Shown here one piece after another: positions 51,521 to 59,245 of a stretch of DNA of 64,000 nt. Below the pieces are notes generated by a model. The model was not told the DNA's origin and made no database searches. It saw only the letters and a list, made by a program, of their open reading frames with translations. The DNA is from Chloroflexota bacterium. Lineage in GTDB: Bacteria > Chloroflexota > Anaerolineae > UBA4142 > SHND01. Each line of letters begins with the position of its first letter. Position 1 is the first letter of the stretch. A program made the translations under genes and the position numbers. The stretch spans positions 36,619 through 100,618 of the forward strand of contig JAKOPZ010000068.1 of the NCBI GenBank assembly GCA_029778615.1, given 5' to 3'.

Positions 51521-52873
51521 ATGCAAAAGAAATCTCTGATTCGTTTTCTCGTATGGATGCTCGCGGGCATGTTGTTTGTTTTTTTTGTGTGCGGCGGCAT
51601 CGGCGCAGGTTTTTATTTCTTTGACACCATCCGCGCCTACACTGCCAACGCGCAGCTCCCCAATATCAGCGGCATCGTCGCGGATTTTCCGTCCGCGCAG
51701 CCGCAAGCGGTTGCCACCGTCGCGCCGCCGCCAAACGTCGCGGCAGGCGAACGCATCAATATTTTGATTCTCGGCATTGACCGCCGCGTGGATGAAGAAG
51801 GTCCGTGGCGTACGGACACGATGATTGTCGCCACCCTCGACCCCAAAACAAAAAGCGCGGGGATGCTTTCCATCCCGCGCGATTTGTATGTGCCGATTCC
51901 CGCGCCCGGCGCCGGCGAAAACCGCATCAATACTGCAAATTTCTACGGCGACTCGTCAAAATATCCGGGCGGCGGACCCGCACTCGCCAAGAAAACCGTC
52001 GAGTACAATTTCGCAATTCCGATTCACTACTATGTGTTGATTGATTTTGACGGCTTTCGGAAAATCATTGATTCGCTCGGCGGTGTGGATATTGACGTGC
52101 CCGAACCGATTGATGATCCCGAATATCCGACAGAAGATTATGGGACCATGCACTTGCAAATTCCGGCGGGACTGCAACACATGGACGGCGACCTCGCGTT
52201 GAAATACGCGCGCTCGCGAAAATCCACCAGCGATTTTGACCGTTCCAAACGCCAGATGCAAGTCATTTTGGCAATGCGCGACAAGGCGCTCAAAATCAAT
52301 GCGCTCGCGCAAGCGCCGCAGCTCTTGGCACAACTGCGCGGCGCGATTGAAACGGACATGACGCCAGACCAAATGCTCGCGCTGGCGCCCATCGCCGCGC
52401 AGATTCGTTCCGACAATATCAAATCGCGTTCGATTGATTTGACCATGACGTACGAAATCAAACTCAATACCGGCGCGGATGTCTTGTGGCCCGACCGCGA
52501 AAAAATCGGCACGCTGATTCAAGAAATGTTCAGCACGCCGCCAAGCAGCAACGTCGTCACTTCTATCAGCCCGCTCAAAGCCGAAGCCGCGCGCATCGTC
52601 ATTCTCAACGGCACTGCCAAAGACGGACTCGCGGCGATGGCGTCACGCTATTTGAAGAACAACGGATTCAATGTCGTACAAATCGGCAACGCGGAAAAAC
52701 GCGATTACGCGAAAACTGTGCTTGTTGATTTAGCGAACAAACCTGCCACACTCAATTGGTTGGCACAGCACTTTAACGTGGACGCCGGCAACATCCGCAG
52801 CAATCCCACCCAAGAGCGCGATTCCGACATTCGTATTATTCTCGGCAACGATTGGACCCCGCCGCTCGAATAA
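51521..52873 (+). CDS. LCP (LytR-CpsA-Psr) family cell-wall glycopolymer transferase
   Basis: A membrane-anchored enzyme of 450 residues that attaches polyprenyl-linked polymers to peptidoglycan. One N-terminal helix (residues ~8-33) precedes the LCP domain (~75-265) with NILILGIDRR, WRTDTMIVATLDP, the pyrophosphate-binding Arg in SIPRDLYVPIP, FDRSKRQMQVI and the Tyr-Ala-Arg-Ser-Arg (KYARSRK) motif. A C-terminal LytR_C domain (~355-445: RIVILNGTAKDGLAAMASRY) follows. It is preceded by an extended -10 promoter and a palindrome. Convergent with the downstream gene via a hairpin. Confidence 0.93.
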   Translation: MQKKSLIRFLVWMLAGMLFVFFVCGGIGAGFYFFDTIRAYTANAQLPNISGIVADFPSAQPQAVATVAPPPNVAAGERINILILGIDRRVDEEGPWRTDTMIVATLDPKTKSAGMLSIPRDLYVPIPAPGAGENRINTANFYGDSSKYPGGGPALAKKTVEYNFAIPIHYYVLIDFDGFRKIIDSLGGVDIDVPEPIDDPEYPTEDYGTMHLQIPAGLQHMDGDLALKYARSRKSTSDFDRSKRQMQVILAMRDKALKINALAQAPQLLAQLRGAIETDMTPDQMLALAPIAAQIRSDNIKSRSIDLTMTYEIKLNTGADVLWPDREKIGTLIQEMFSTPPSSNVVTSISPLKAEAARIVILNGTAKDGLAAMASRYLKNNGFNVVQIGNAEKRDYAKTVLVDLANKPATLNWLAQHFNVDAGNIRSNPTQERDSDIRIILGNDWTPPLE

Positions 52874-52877
52874 CAAA

Positions 52878-52911
52878 ACAAGAGGTGGCTCGTCTTGACG
52901 AGTCACCTCTT
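52878..52911. terminator. Bidirectional hairpin between convergent genes
   Basis: CAAGAGGTGGCTCGTC and GACGAGTCACCTCTTG form a long near-perfect stem with a TT loop. It has no T-run on the plus side, but it lies between two convergent stop codons. Confidence 0.65.
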
Positions 52912-52916
52912 GTGCA

Positions 52917-53393
52917 TCATTCCACCAACAGCCAGAGAAATTCATACGCTTCCAATTGCGCGCGCGGCGGACAAGTAAATTCAACGCGGTTGAGAATATC
53001 CCAACCTTCCCGCCCCACGTACCCGCGCAATTTGATGGGCTCAGGGACGCGCGCGAGATTGTTCACCACCAGGACTCGTTCGTCCGCGCGACATCGCTCG
53101 TACGCCAACACATTCGCATTTCCCACGTCAACGCGCTGAAAATCTCCCTCGGCAAACGCGCTGTATTTTTCGTACGCCGATTCAAGCATCGCGCGCACGG
53201 CGCCTGAAATTTCCAAAGGACTCGCGTCCTGCGCGGCGCGCAGTGTCGCGGCGAGTGCGTTCGTTTCCGGACGCGCGGGCAAGGTCAACGCGAGCGCCAA
53301 TGCCAATTCGAGCGCGCGCGGTTCGCGTTGTTGCAACGCCGCGCGCCAATCGTCAAGCACATGCTGCGGCACCAAAATCGTTGGCTCACTCAT
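52917..53393 (-). CDS. Small protein with maltogenic-amylase C-terminal-like domain
   Basis: A 158-residue protein. The N-terminal half is helical and unknown. The C-terminal half (NVLAYERCRADERVLVVNNL, PIKLRGYVGREGWDIL, YEFLWLLVE) resembles the beta-sandwich domain that closes GH13 trehalose synthases and maltogenic amylases. No catalytic domain is present, so it may be a stray glucan-binding module or a regulator. It overlaps the gene upstream by 4 nt. Confidence 0.6.
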   Translation of the reverse strand: MSEPTILVPQHVLDDWRAALQQREPRALELALALALTLPARPETNALAATLRAAQDASPLEISGAVRAMLESAYEKYSAFAEGDFQRVDVGNANVLAYERCRADERVLVVNNLARVPEPIKLRGYVGREGWDILNRVEFTCPPRAQLEAYEFLWLLVE

Positions 53394-53737
53394 TCCGGCA
53401 TCAATGCGCGCGACGCGGCAAATTCTTTTTGGAATACCTCGTGTGCGGTCTCGTAAATCGCGCGGAATTGGGCGCGGTACGCCTCGAGCTGTTGCCGCGC
53501 CGCGTCGTCGTCCATTTCATCCTCAATCGCGCGGCACAGCGCCAAGCCCAAGCCCGCATAGTTCAACGTGCGTCGCACTGCTTCTTCTCCATACAAAGGA
53601 ATTAATTTTTGTTTGACGCTTTCGGAGAGGCGCGCGTCGCGCAGCGCGACCACTGCCGTTTTGCCGCCGACCGACATGGCAGTGTCCGCCAGTCCGAACG
53701 TCTTGTCCAACAATTTTTGTACGCCGCGCGCATCCAT
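53390..53737 (-). CDS. Small hypothetical protein
   Basis: A 115-residue helical protein without recognised domain (MDARGVQKLLDKTFGLADTA; RRTLNYAGLGLALCRAIEDE). AAGGGGAAC precedes the ATG at 53737. Its stop overlaps the next gene by 4 nt. It follows acpP, separated by a terminator-like hairpin. Confidence 0.6.
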   Translation of the reverse strand: MDARGVQKLLDKTFGLADTAMSVGGKTAVVALRDARLSESVKQKLIPLYGEEAVRRTLNYAGLGLALCRAIEDEMDDDAARQQLEAYRAQFRAIYETAHEVFQKEFAASRALMPE

Positions 53738-53756
53738 TTTGTTCCCCTTAAACAGC

Positions 53757-53786
53757 AAAAGCCCCGATACAATCGAGGCTCGAGCT
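53757..53786 (-). terminator. Terminator after acpP
   Basis: AGCCTCGAT and ATCGGGGCT (one T-G pair) stem with loop TGT on the minus strand, followed by TTTTGCTG. Confidence 0.7.
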
Positions 53787-53808
53787 CTCACGTTTCAAAT
53801 GGATTCGG

Positions 53809-54054
53809 TTACGCGTTCGTCGGTTTGTGCGAATCGAGAAACGCCACCGCTTCGCCGACCGTTGTAATCTTTTGCGCTTCTTCGTCCGAAATTTCTCCGC
53901 CAAATTTTTCTTCAAACTCCATAATCAGTTCGACAAGGTCGAGCGAATCGGCTTCCAAATCTTCCCGGAAGCGTGCCTCCGGAACTACTTTGGATTCATC
54001 ATCCACGCCCAGTTTGTCCACAATAATCGCCTTGACTTGTTCAAACGTATCCAT
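53809..54054 (-). CDS. acpP: Acyl carrier protein
   Basis: An 81-residue ACP that carries acyl chains on 4'-phosphopantetheine during fatty acid synthesis. The attachment Ser is in [18 protein letters not shown]. The acidic helix pattern is typical. A perfect GGAGG site precedes the ATG. It has its own promoter (54115-54143), and no fab genes adjoin it. Two small genes lie downstream behind a terminator. Confidence 0.95.
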   Translation of the reverse strand: MDTFEQVKAIIVDKLGVDDESKVVPEARFREDLEADSLDLVELIMEFEEKFGGEISDEEAQKITTVGEAVAFLDSHKPTNA

Positions 54055-54114
54055 GCTTTTGCCTCCGAAAGAATGTTGGGTGTTGTGCAACGTGCCCGTT
54101 GCAGCGCGGGCGCA

Positions 54115-54143
54115 AGTATATGCACGTTACCACAGTGCGTCAA
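54115..54143 (-). promoter_or_regulatory. Promoter of acpP
   Basis: TTGACG (54143-54138), 17-nt spacer, TATACT (54120-54115) on the minus strand. The predicted start is about 55 nt upstream of the acpP ATG. Confidence 0.75.
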
Positions 54144-54275
54144 TCTTGCGCCGCAGGTTCAAATGCTGAAAACTTTAACACCGTTCGTCTGTCCAAGTTG
54201 CGCCCCGCGCCGTTCGCTTGCGCGCGACAGTCACGCAAACGAAATGTAACCTCTGCCCGCTCGTCGTATTCGTTA

Positions 54276-54284
54276 TGCTATAAT
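54276..54284 (+). promoter_or_regulatory. Extended -10 promoter of the IPP isomerase gene
   Basis: TGCTATAAT (54276-54284), 26 bp before the ATG. The same sequence precedes ssrA and the LCP gene. Confidence 0.6.
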
Positions 54285-54310
54285 TCAATTCATCACAGCC
54301 GGAACACCCT

Positions 54311-55345
54311 ATGCCCGACGAAACTATTGTCAGCAACCGCAAGGTCGAACACCTCCGCATCAATCTCGAAGAGAACGTTCAATTCTTTGATGTCAGTACG
54401 GGACTCGAAAAATACCGCTTTGTGCATCAAGCGCTCCCCGAACTCGACCTCGACCACATTGATACGTCGCTCGAACTCTTTGGCAGAGCATTACGCGCGC
54501 CTCTGCTCGTTTCTTCCATGACGGGCGGCGCCACCGAAGCGGAACGCATCAATCGCAATCTCGCGGGAGCCGCGCAGGCAACCGGCATCGCGATGGGACT
54601 CGGCTCCCAGCGCGCCGCAATCACCGACCCCGCGCTCGCGCGCACGTATCAGGTGCGCGACATTGCACCCGATATTTTGCTTTTTGCCAATCTCGGCGCG
54701 ATTCAACTCAACTATAATTTTGGCATGGACGAATGCCGCCGCGCGGTGGAAATGATAGAGGCGGACGCACTGATTCTGCATTTGAATCCGATTCAAGAAG
54801 CCGTACAAGCACACGGCAATACAAATTGGAGCGGACTGCTCGCGAAAATAGAACAGCTCTGTCACACCCTCGAAACTCCGGTCATTGTCAAAGAAGTGGG
54901 CTTTGGAATTTCCGCGCACATCGCGCGGCAATTGGCGGACGCGGGCGTGCGCGCGATAGATGTGGCAGGCGCGGGCGGCACCTCGTGGGCAGCCGTCGAA
55001 GCGAAACGCGCGCCCAACGCGGAACTCAGGCAGCTCGCGGAAATGTTTTGGGACTGGGGCATTCCGACCGCCGAAAGTTTGGTCCAAGTGCGCGCGGCGC
55101 TCCCCGAATTGACCGTGTTCGCCAGCGGCGGAATCCGCAACGGCATCGAAATTGCCAAATGCGTCGCGCTCGGCGCGTCTTTGGTCGGGCTCGCCTCGCC
55201 GCTTTTGAAACTCGCGAACATTTCGACGGAACACACGATAGAGGGCATTCACGCGCTCGGCACACAACTGCGCGTGGCAATGTTTGGTATTGGCGCAGCC
55301 AATCTCGACGCGCTGCGCCACACCCCGCATCTGGTCAAAATCTAA
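54311..55345 (+). CDS. fni: Isopentenyl-diphosphate delta-isomerase, type 2
   Basis: FMN-dependent isomerase that interconverts IPP and DMAPP, the starters of isoprenoids. 344 residues. FMN-binding and catalytic parts: [83 protein letters not shown] and [20 protein letters not shown]. The polyprenyl synthase gene follows, separated by a terminator at 55354-55377, so the two steps are adjacent but perhaps only partly co-transcribed. Confidence 0.95.
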   Translation: MPDETIVSNRKVEHLRINLEENVQFFDVSTGLEKYRFVHQALPELDLDHIDTSLELFGRALRAPLLVSSMTGGATEAERINRNLAGAAQATGIAMGLGSQRAAITDPALARTYQVRDIAPDILLFANLGAIQLNYNFGMDECRRAVEMIEADALILHLNPIQEAVQAHGNTNWSGLLAKIEQLCHTLETPVIVKEVGFGISAHIARQLADAGVRAIDVAGAGGTSWAAVEAKRAPNAELRQLAEMFWDWGIPTAESLVQVRAALPELTVFASGGIRNGIEIAKCVALGASLVGLASPLLKLANISTEHTIEGIHALGTQLRVAMFGIGAANLDALRHTPHLVKI

Positions 55346-55353
55346 AAATTTGT

Positions 55354-55377
55354 GCGCCCGACGCGGGCGCTTTTTTT
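55354..55377 (+). terminator. Terminator between fni and the polyprenyl synthase gene
   Basis: GCGCCCG (55354-55360) pairs with CGGGCGC (55364-55370), followed by seven T. It lies 10 bp before the ATG of the synthase gene, so that gene needs read-through or its own promoter. Confidence 0.85.
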
Positions 55378-55387
55378 GTGGCTGCCT

Positions 55388-56395
55388 ATGTCCAACGAAT
55401 ACTTGGAAGCGATTGAATCGGAATTGCAAGAAATTACGCGCGCGCGCAATCCGCACTATGGCGATTTCTTTAACATGTTTTATTACCACCTGGGATGGAC
55501 AGATGCGCGCGGCAATCGCATCCAAGCCGATACCGGCAAGCGCATTCGTCCGCTGCTCGCGCTGTGGGCATGTGAAGCAGTGCAAGGCACTTGGCGCGAT
55601 GCGCTGCCGGCGGCGGCAGCCATAGAACTCATTCACAACTTTTCGCTGATTCATGATGACGTCCAAGACAACAGTGATGCGCGGCGCGGGCGTCCGACCG
55701 TTTGGAAAAACTGGGGTGTGCCGCAAGCCATCAACGCGGGCGATGCGATGTTTGTGTTGGCAGAGCAAGCACTTGACGAACTGCCGATGCACATGTCTAT
55801 GGAACGTTACGTGGGCGTGCATCGTGTGTTCCACAGCGCGATTTTCAAATTGACGCAAGGGCAATACCTCGACTTGATGTTTGAACGCGCGGACCGCGTG
55901 ACGCTGGAGCAATATTTTGAAATGGTGCGCGGCAAAACGGCGGCGCTCGTTTCTGCCGCCTGTGAAATCGGTGCGCGCATTGGGACGAACGAACCACTGC
56001 TCTATCGCACGCTCGCCAATTATGGAGAACATCTGGGGATTGCGTTTCAAATTGCGGATGACGTGTTGGGAATTTGGGGCGACCCGAACGTGACGGGCAA
56101 GTCCGCGCACAGTGATTTGCTCGCGCGCAAAAAATCATTTCCCGTTTTGTATGCAATCCAGACCGCCACGGGGAACGAGTTGGCTGCGCTTTATGCAAAA
56201 AAAGATTGGAACCGCAGCGAGCTCAAGCGGGTGCAAGACCTTTTGTCCGCTTCGGGCGCGCGCGAGTACGCAATGAAGCAGGCAGAACATCACGCGCGCG
56301 AGGCGGCATTGGCACTGCAAGCAACCAAATTACACAATTCCGCTTTGCGCCAAATGCACAATCTCATTCATCAGATGGTCTATCGCGAAAAATGA
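55388..56395 (+). CDS. Polyprenyl diphosphate synthase (GGPP synthase-like)
   Basis: A 335-residue trans-prenyl transferase that condenses DMAPP/FPP with IPP. First Asp-rich motif IHDDVQDNSDARRGRPTVWK (DDxxD), KRIRPLL in the IPP site, and second motif AFQIADDVLGIWGDPNVTGK with the DDxLG form common among short-chain synthases, then KKSFPVLYAI. The start at 55388 lies just after the terminator; a longer frame would include it. Product length is not certain; the context with fni supports an early isoprenoid role, for example quinone or carotenoid precursors. Confidence 0.92.
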   Translation: MSNEYLEAIESELQEITRARNPHYGDFFNMFYYHLGWTDARGNRIQADTGKRIRPLLALWACEAVQGTWRDALPAAAAIELIHNFSLIHDDVQDNSDARRGRPTVWKNWGVPQAINAGDAMFVLAEQALDELPMHMSMERYVGVHRVFHSAIFKLTQGQYLDLMFERADRVTLEQYFEMVRGKTAALVSAACEIGARIGTNEPLLYRTLANYGEHLGIAFQIADDVLGIWGDPNVTGKSAHSDLLARKKSFPVLYAIQTATGNELAALYAKKDWNRSELKRVQDLLSASGAREYAMKQAEHHAREAALALQATKLHNSALRQMHNLIHQMVYREK

Positions 56396-56424
56396 AAAAT
56401 CCGCGCGGTGCGCGGATTTCATGT
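56396..56424. terminator. Bidirectional hairpin between convergent genes
   Basis: AAAATCCGCGC and GCGCGGATTT stem with a GGT-type loop, flanked by A- and T-rich sequence on both sides. Confidence 0.7.
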
Positions 56425-57573
56425 TTCGGGCAAAAAGCGCCACAAGATTTGATTCGATAACAGCATCCCCTGCTCGGTGAGGCGCATCCGTTCGTCATCC
56501 ACAAGCAGTACGCCGCGCGGCGACAACCACTCAATCGGCTCTCGATACACGGCGCGCGCGTCCTCGCCAAAGCGCGCCGCAAAACGCGCCCACGTTACCC
56601 CTTCCGCTAAACGCAAGCCCAAGAAAATCGTTTCCGCCATTTGCATTGCGCGCGATATTTTTTCGCGTGCCGCAACGATGGAGTCTCCAATCTCCAGTCT
56701 CTGAATATATTCGCGCGGCGACCTGATATTTTCGTAGCGAATCTGTTCGCCGCGCATGTCTTGGCACGATGAATGCGCGCCCGCGCCAAAACCAAGATAG
56801 GGTTCGTTGAGCCAGTACGTTTTGTTGTGCTCGGACGCGTAACCGCGTTTCGCAAAATTGGAAATTTCATAGTGAGTGAGACCCGCCGCGCCGAGTGTTT
56901 CGACGGCGTGTTCGTACATCTGCGCGGCAAGGTCGGAATCGGGTTGGGGAATACGTCCGAGTTCGATTTGTTTTTTCAATACGGTGCGGTCTTCCACCTG
57001 CAACCCATACAGCGAAAGATGCTCCGATTCAAACGCGAGCGCGCGTTGTAATGTATCGCGCCAATCGTCGAGCGTTTGATTCGGCAAACCATAAATCAAA
57101 TCGAGATTGATATTTTGCAAACCCGCGCGCCGCGCGAGTTCAAACGCTTCGTACGATTGTGCCACCGTATGCGCGCGATTGAATTGGCGCAAGCGCGCGT
57201 CGTCAAACGTTTGCACGCCGAGCGACAAACGATTAAAGCCCATGTCGCGCAGCGCGCGTAATTTTTCCAAATCCACCGTGCCCGGATTCGCCTCAAGCGT
57301 CCATTCCGCCTTGTCCGCAAATTCCCAGTGTGCGCGGATGACTCGAACAATTTTTTCGATTTGAGCGACGGAAAGAATCGAAGGCGTGCCGCCGCCCAAC
57401 GCGAGCGATTTCGCCACACGCGGCGAGTCAATCGCCTGCGCGGTTTGTTCCACTTCGCGCGCAACAGCATGCACATACGCGTCAAATTCCTCTGCGCGCC
57501 GCGCATACACGTTAAAGTCGCAGTACGTGCAAATCGAAGGACAATACGGAATGAATACAAATAATGCTGTCAT
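56419..57573 (-). CDS. hemW: HemW-type radical SAM protein
   Basis: A 384-residue radical SAM enzyme related to coproporphyrinogen dehydrogenase; HemW members are haem chaperones rather than oxidases. The 4Fe-4S motif is CPSICTYC (Cx3Cx2C) followed by DFNVY. LALGGGTPSIL, EANPGTVDLEKLRAL, RLSLGVQTFDDARLRQFNRA and NLDLIYGLPNQTL are typical, and the C-terminal HemW domain is present (ETIFLGLRLAEGVTW). The start at ATG 57573 lies downstream of TTGACA at 57613-57608 with TACTAT (57591-57586), spaced 16 nt. Confidence 0.93.
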   Translation of the reverse strand: MTALFVFIPYCPSICTYCDFNVYARRAEEFDAYVHAVAREVEQTAQAIDSPRVAKSLALGGGTPSILSVAQIEKIVRVIRAHWEFADKAEWTLEANPGTVDLEKLRALRDMGFNRLSLGVQTFDDARLRQFNRAHTVAQSYEAFELARRAGLQNINLDLIYGLPNQTLDDWRDTLQRALAFESEHLSLYGLQVEDRTVLKKQIELGRIPQPDSDLAAQMYEHAVETLGAAGLTHYEISNFAKRGYASEHNKTYWLNEPYLGFGAGAHSSCQDMRGEQIRYENIRSPREYIQRLEIGDSIVAAREKISRAMQMAETIFLGLRLAEGVTWARFAARFGEDARAVYREPIEWLSPRGVLLVDDERMRLTEQGMLLSNQILWRFLPET

Positions 57574-57585
57574 CAAACATCCCGT

Positions 57586-57613
57586 ATAGTATGCCGGTTA
57601 CGCGCCATGTCAA
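57586..57613 (-). promoter_or_regulatory. Candidate promoter of hemW
   Basis: TTGACA (57613-57608), 16-nt spacer, TACTAT (57591-57586) on the minus strand. A consensus -35 with a weaker -10. It lies back-to-back with the cox promoter. Confidence 0.55.
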
Positions 57614-57631
57614 CGTGTGCGGACAATTCGA

Positions 57632-57661
57632 TTGACAACGCGTTTGCGCGAGTTGTATAAT
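57632..57661 (+). promoter_or_regulatory. Consensus sigma-70-type promoter of the cox operon
   Basis: TTGACA (57632-57637), 18-nt spacer, TATAAT (57656-57661): both hexamers perfect. The predicted start near 57668 leaves a leader of about 150 nt that contains a GACGACCC/GGGTCGCGTC hairpin and a hairpin GCGTTTTCAT/ATGAAAAACGC (57758-57786) before the ribosome site GGAGGTGA. Confidence 0.8.
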
Positions 57662-57821
57662 CGCACGCGTAATCCTCGCTCCCCCCGCTTCCCTTTTTGC
57701 CTTTTTCAAATCTTGACGACCCAACGCCGGGTCGCGTCATGCTATATGCTGCGATGCGCGTTTTCATTGGCGTTGATGAAAAACGCAATTCGCAAAACAA
57801 CACCGATGGAGGTGACTTTGC

Positions 57822-58694
57822 ATGATTCCCGCGCAATTCCAGTACGCGGCGCCCGCGTCCATTCCTGACGCGCTCGCGTTACTCCAATCCAATCCCGACG
57901 CGAAAATTTTGTCGGGCGGACAATCGCTCATTCCGCTGATGAAATTTCGCCTCGCCCAGCCCGCGATGATTGTGGACCTCAACAATATTGGCGGGCTTGA
58001 CTATCTCCGCGACGAAGGCGGCTGGCTCAAAATTGGCGCACTGACGCGCGAATCTCAACTCGAAGATTCCGCACTCGTGCGTGAAAAATATCCGCTCCTG
58101 TACGACACCACTTTATCTGTTGCCGACCCCATCGTTCGCAATCGCGCAACGCTCGCGGGCAATCTCGCGCACGCGGACCCCGCGAACGACCATCCCGCGA
58201 CGATGCTGGCATATCGCGCGCAAGTGGTCGCGACGGGCGCAAAGGGCAACCGTACGATTCCGATTGACGATTTCTTTCAAGGACTGTTTGCCACGTCGCT
58301 CGCGTCCGATGAAATTTTGACCGAAGTGCAAATTCCCGCGCCCAAACCACGCAGCGGCGGCGCGTACATGAAAATGGAACGCAAGGTCGGCGATTTTGCC
58401 ACAGCAGGCGTCGCGGTGCAATTGACGCTCGACGCGGCAGGCAAGGTCGAATACATCGGAATCGGCATGACGAACGTGGGTTTGCAAGCTTTACGCGCAA
58501 AACGTTCCGAAGACGCGTTGCTTGGCGAATTGCCCACAGCGCATTTCATCGAACGCGCAGGTTTGTTCGCGCAGCAAGATTGTGACCCGAACGCGGACTT
58601 GCGCGGCAGTGTCGAATACAAACGCAACCTCGTGCGCGTGTTGACGATGCGCGCGCTGGAAAAAGCAGTTGCGAGAGCAAAGGGGAACGGGTGA
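57822..58694 (+). CDS. coxM: Aerobic carbon monoxide dehydrogenase, FAD-binding medium subunit
   Basis: A 290-residue flavoprotein subunit of the Mo-CO dehydrogenase/xanthine oxidase family. It takes electrons from the 2Fe-2S centres of CoxS and passes them to quinones. FAD contacts: ILSGGQSLIPLMKFRLAQP (AGGQSL), RATLAGNLAHADPANDHPAT, and KMERKVGDFATAGVAV. A strong GGAGGTGA site precedes the ATG. It opens the operon coxM-coxS-coxL, the M-S-L order typical of form I CO dehydrogenase. Confidence 0.93.
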   Translation: MIPAQFQYAAPASIPDALALLQSNPDAKILSGGQSLIPLMKFRLAQPAMIVDLNNIGGLDYLRDEGGWLKIGALTRESQLEDSALVREKYPLLYDTTLSVADPIVRNRATLAGNLAHADPANDHPATMLAYRAQVVATGAKGNRTIPIDDFFQGLFATSLASDEILTEVQIPAPKPRSGGAYMKMERKVGDFATAGVAVQLTLDAAGKVEYIGIGMTNVGLQALRAKRSEDALLGELPTAHFIERAGLFAQQDCDPNADLRGSVEYKRNLVRVLTMRALEKAVARAKGNG

Positions 58695-58765
58695 AGGGGT
58701 GACAAGGTGAAGAGGTGAAAGAGAGTTGTCAGCGCCTCATCACTCGTCACTCGTCACTTTATCAA
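58688..58765. repeat. Iterated-word hairpin (GGTGAAGGGGTGACAA)
   Basis: GAACGGGTGAAGGGGTGACA then AGGTGAAGAGGTG on one arm, and GCGCCTCATCACTCGTCACT then CGTCAC on the other. It lies between coxM and coxS. The same word family occurs one-armed at 25418-25456. Confidence 0.6.
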
Positions 58766-58768
58766 CTT

Positions 58769-59245
58769 ATGAATGTGACTATCAACATCAACGGCAAAGA
58801 GTACAGCGACGATGTGGAACCGCGTTTATTGCTCGCGCATTTCATTCGCGAAAACGCGAACCTTACGGGAACGCACGTCGGCTGTGATACAACTTCGTGC
58901 GGCGCGTGCACGGTTCTGGTAGATGATGTGCCGATGAAATCCTGCACAATGTTTGCGGTACAAGCGAACGGCAAAACGATTACCACCGTCGAAGGGCTCG
59001 CGCAAAATGGAAAACTCGTGCCGATTCAAGAGGGCTTTCACGAAAAGCATGGTCTGCAATGCGGATTCTGCACACCGGGCATGATGCTCACGAGCGTTGC
59101 CTTTTTGAAAAAGAATCCGCATCCGAGCGAACAAGAAATTCGCTGGGCGATTTCGGGAAACCTGTGTCGGTGTACTGGATACGTGAACATTGTCGAAGCG
59201 GTGAAATACGCGGCTGAAAAAATGGCGGAGGCGCAAAATGGCTGA
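58769..59245 (+). CDS. coxS: Aerobic carbon monoxide dehydrogenase, iron-sulfur small subunit
   Basis: A 158-residue protein with two 2Fe-2S clusters. Plant-type ferredoxin domain ligands are Cys39, Cys44, Cys47 ([13 protein letters not shown]) and Cys59; the alpha-helical C-terminal domain has Cys98, Cys101 ([10 protein letters not shown]) and Cys133, Cys135 (CRCTGY). It relays electrons from the Mo site of CoxL to FAD in CoxM. ATG 58769 is the family start; upstream sequence is a repeat hairpin. It overlaps the coxL start by 8 nt. Confidence 0.95.
   Translation: MNVTININGKEYSDDVEPRLLLAHFIRENANLTGTHVGCDTTSCGACTVLVDDVPMKSCTMFAVQANGKTITTVEGLAQNGKLVPIQEGFHEKHGLQCGFCTPGMMLTSVAFLKKNPHPSEQEIRWAISGNLCRCTGYVNIVEAVKYAAEKMAEAQNG

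Noticed and set aside
54140..54180. tRNA-like GGTTCAAAT stretch
   Set aside because: No pairing stems around it.
54491..56110. 539-codon open frame on the minus strand
   Set aside because: Antisense to fni and the polyprenyl synthase gene, both with clear motifs; the frame is a GC-rich shadow.
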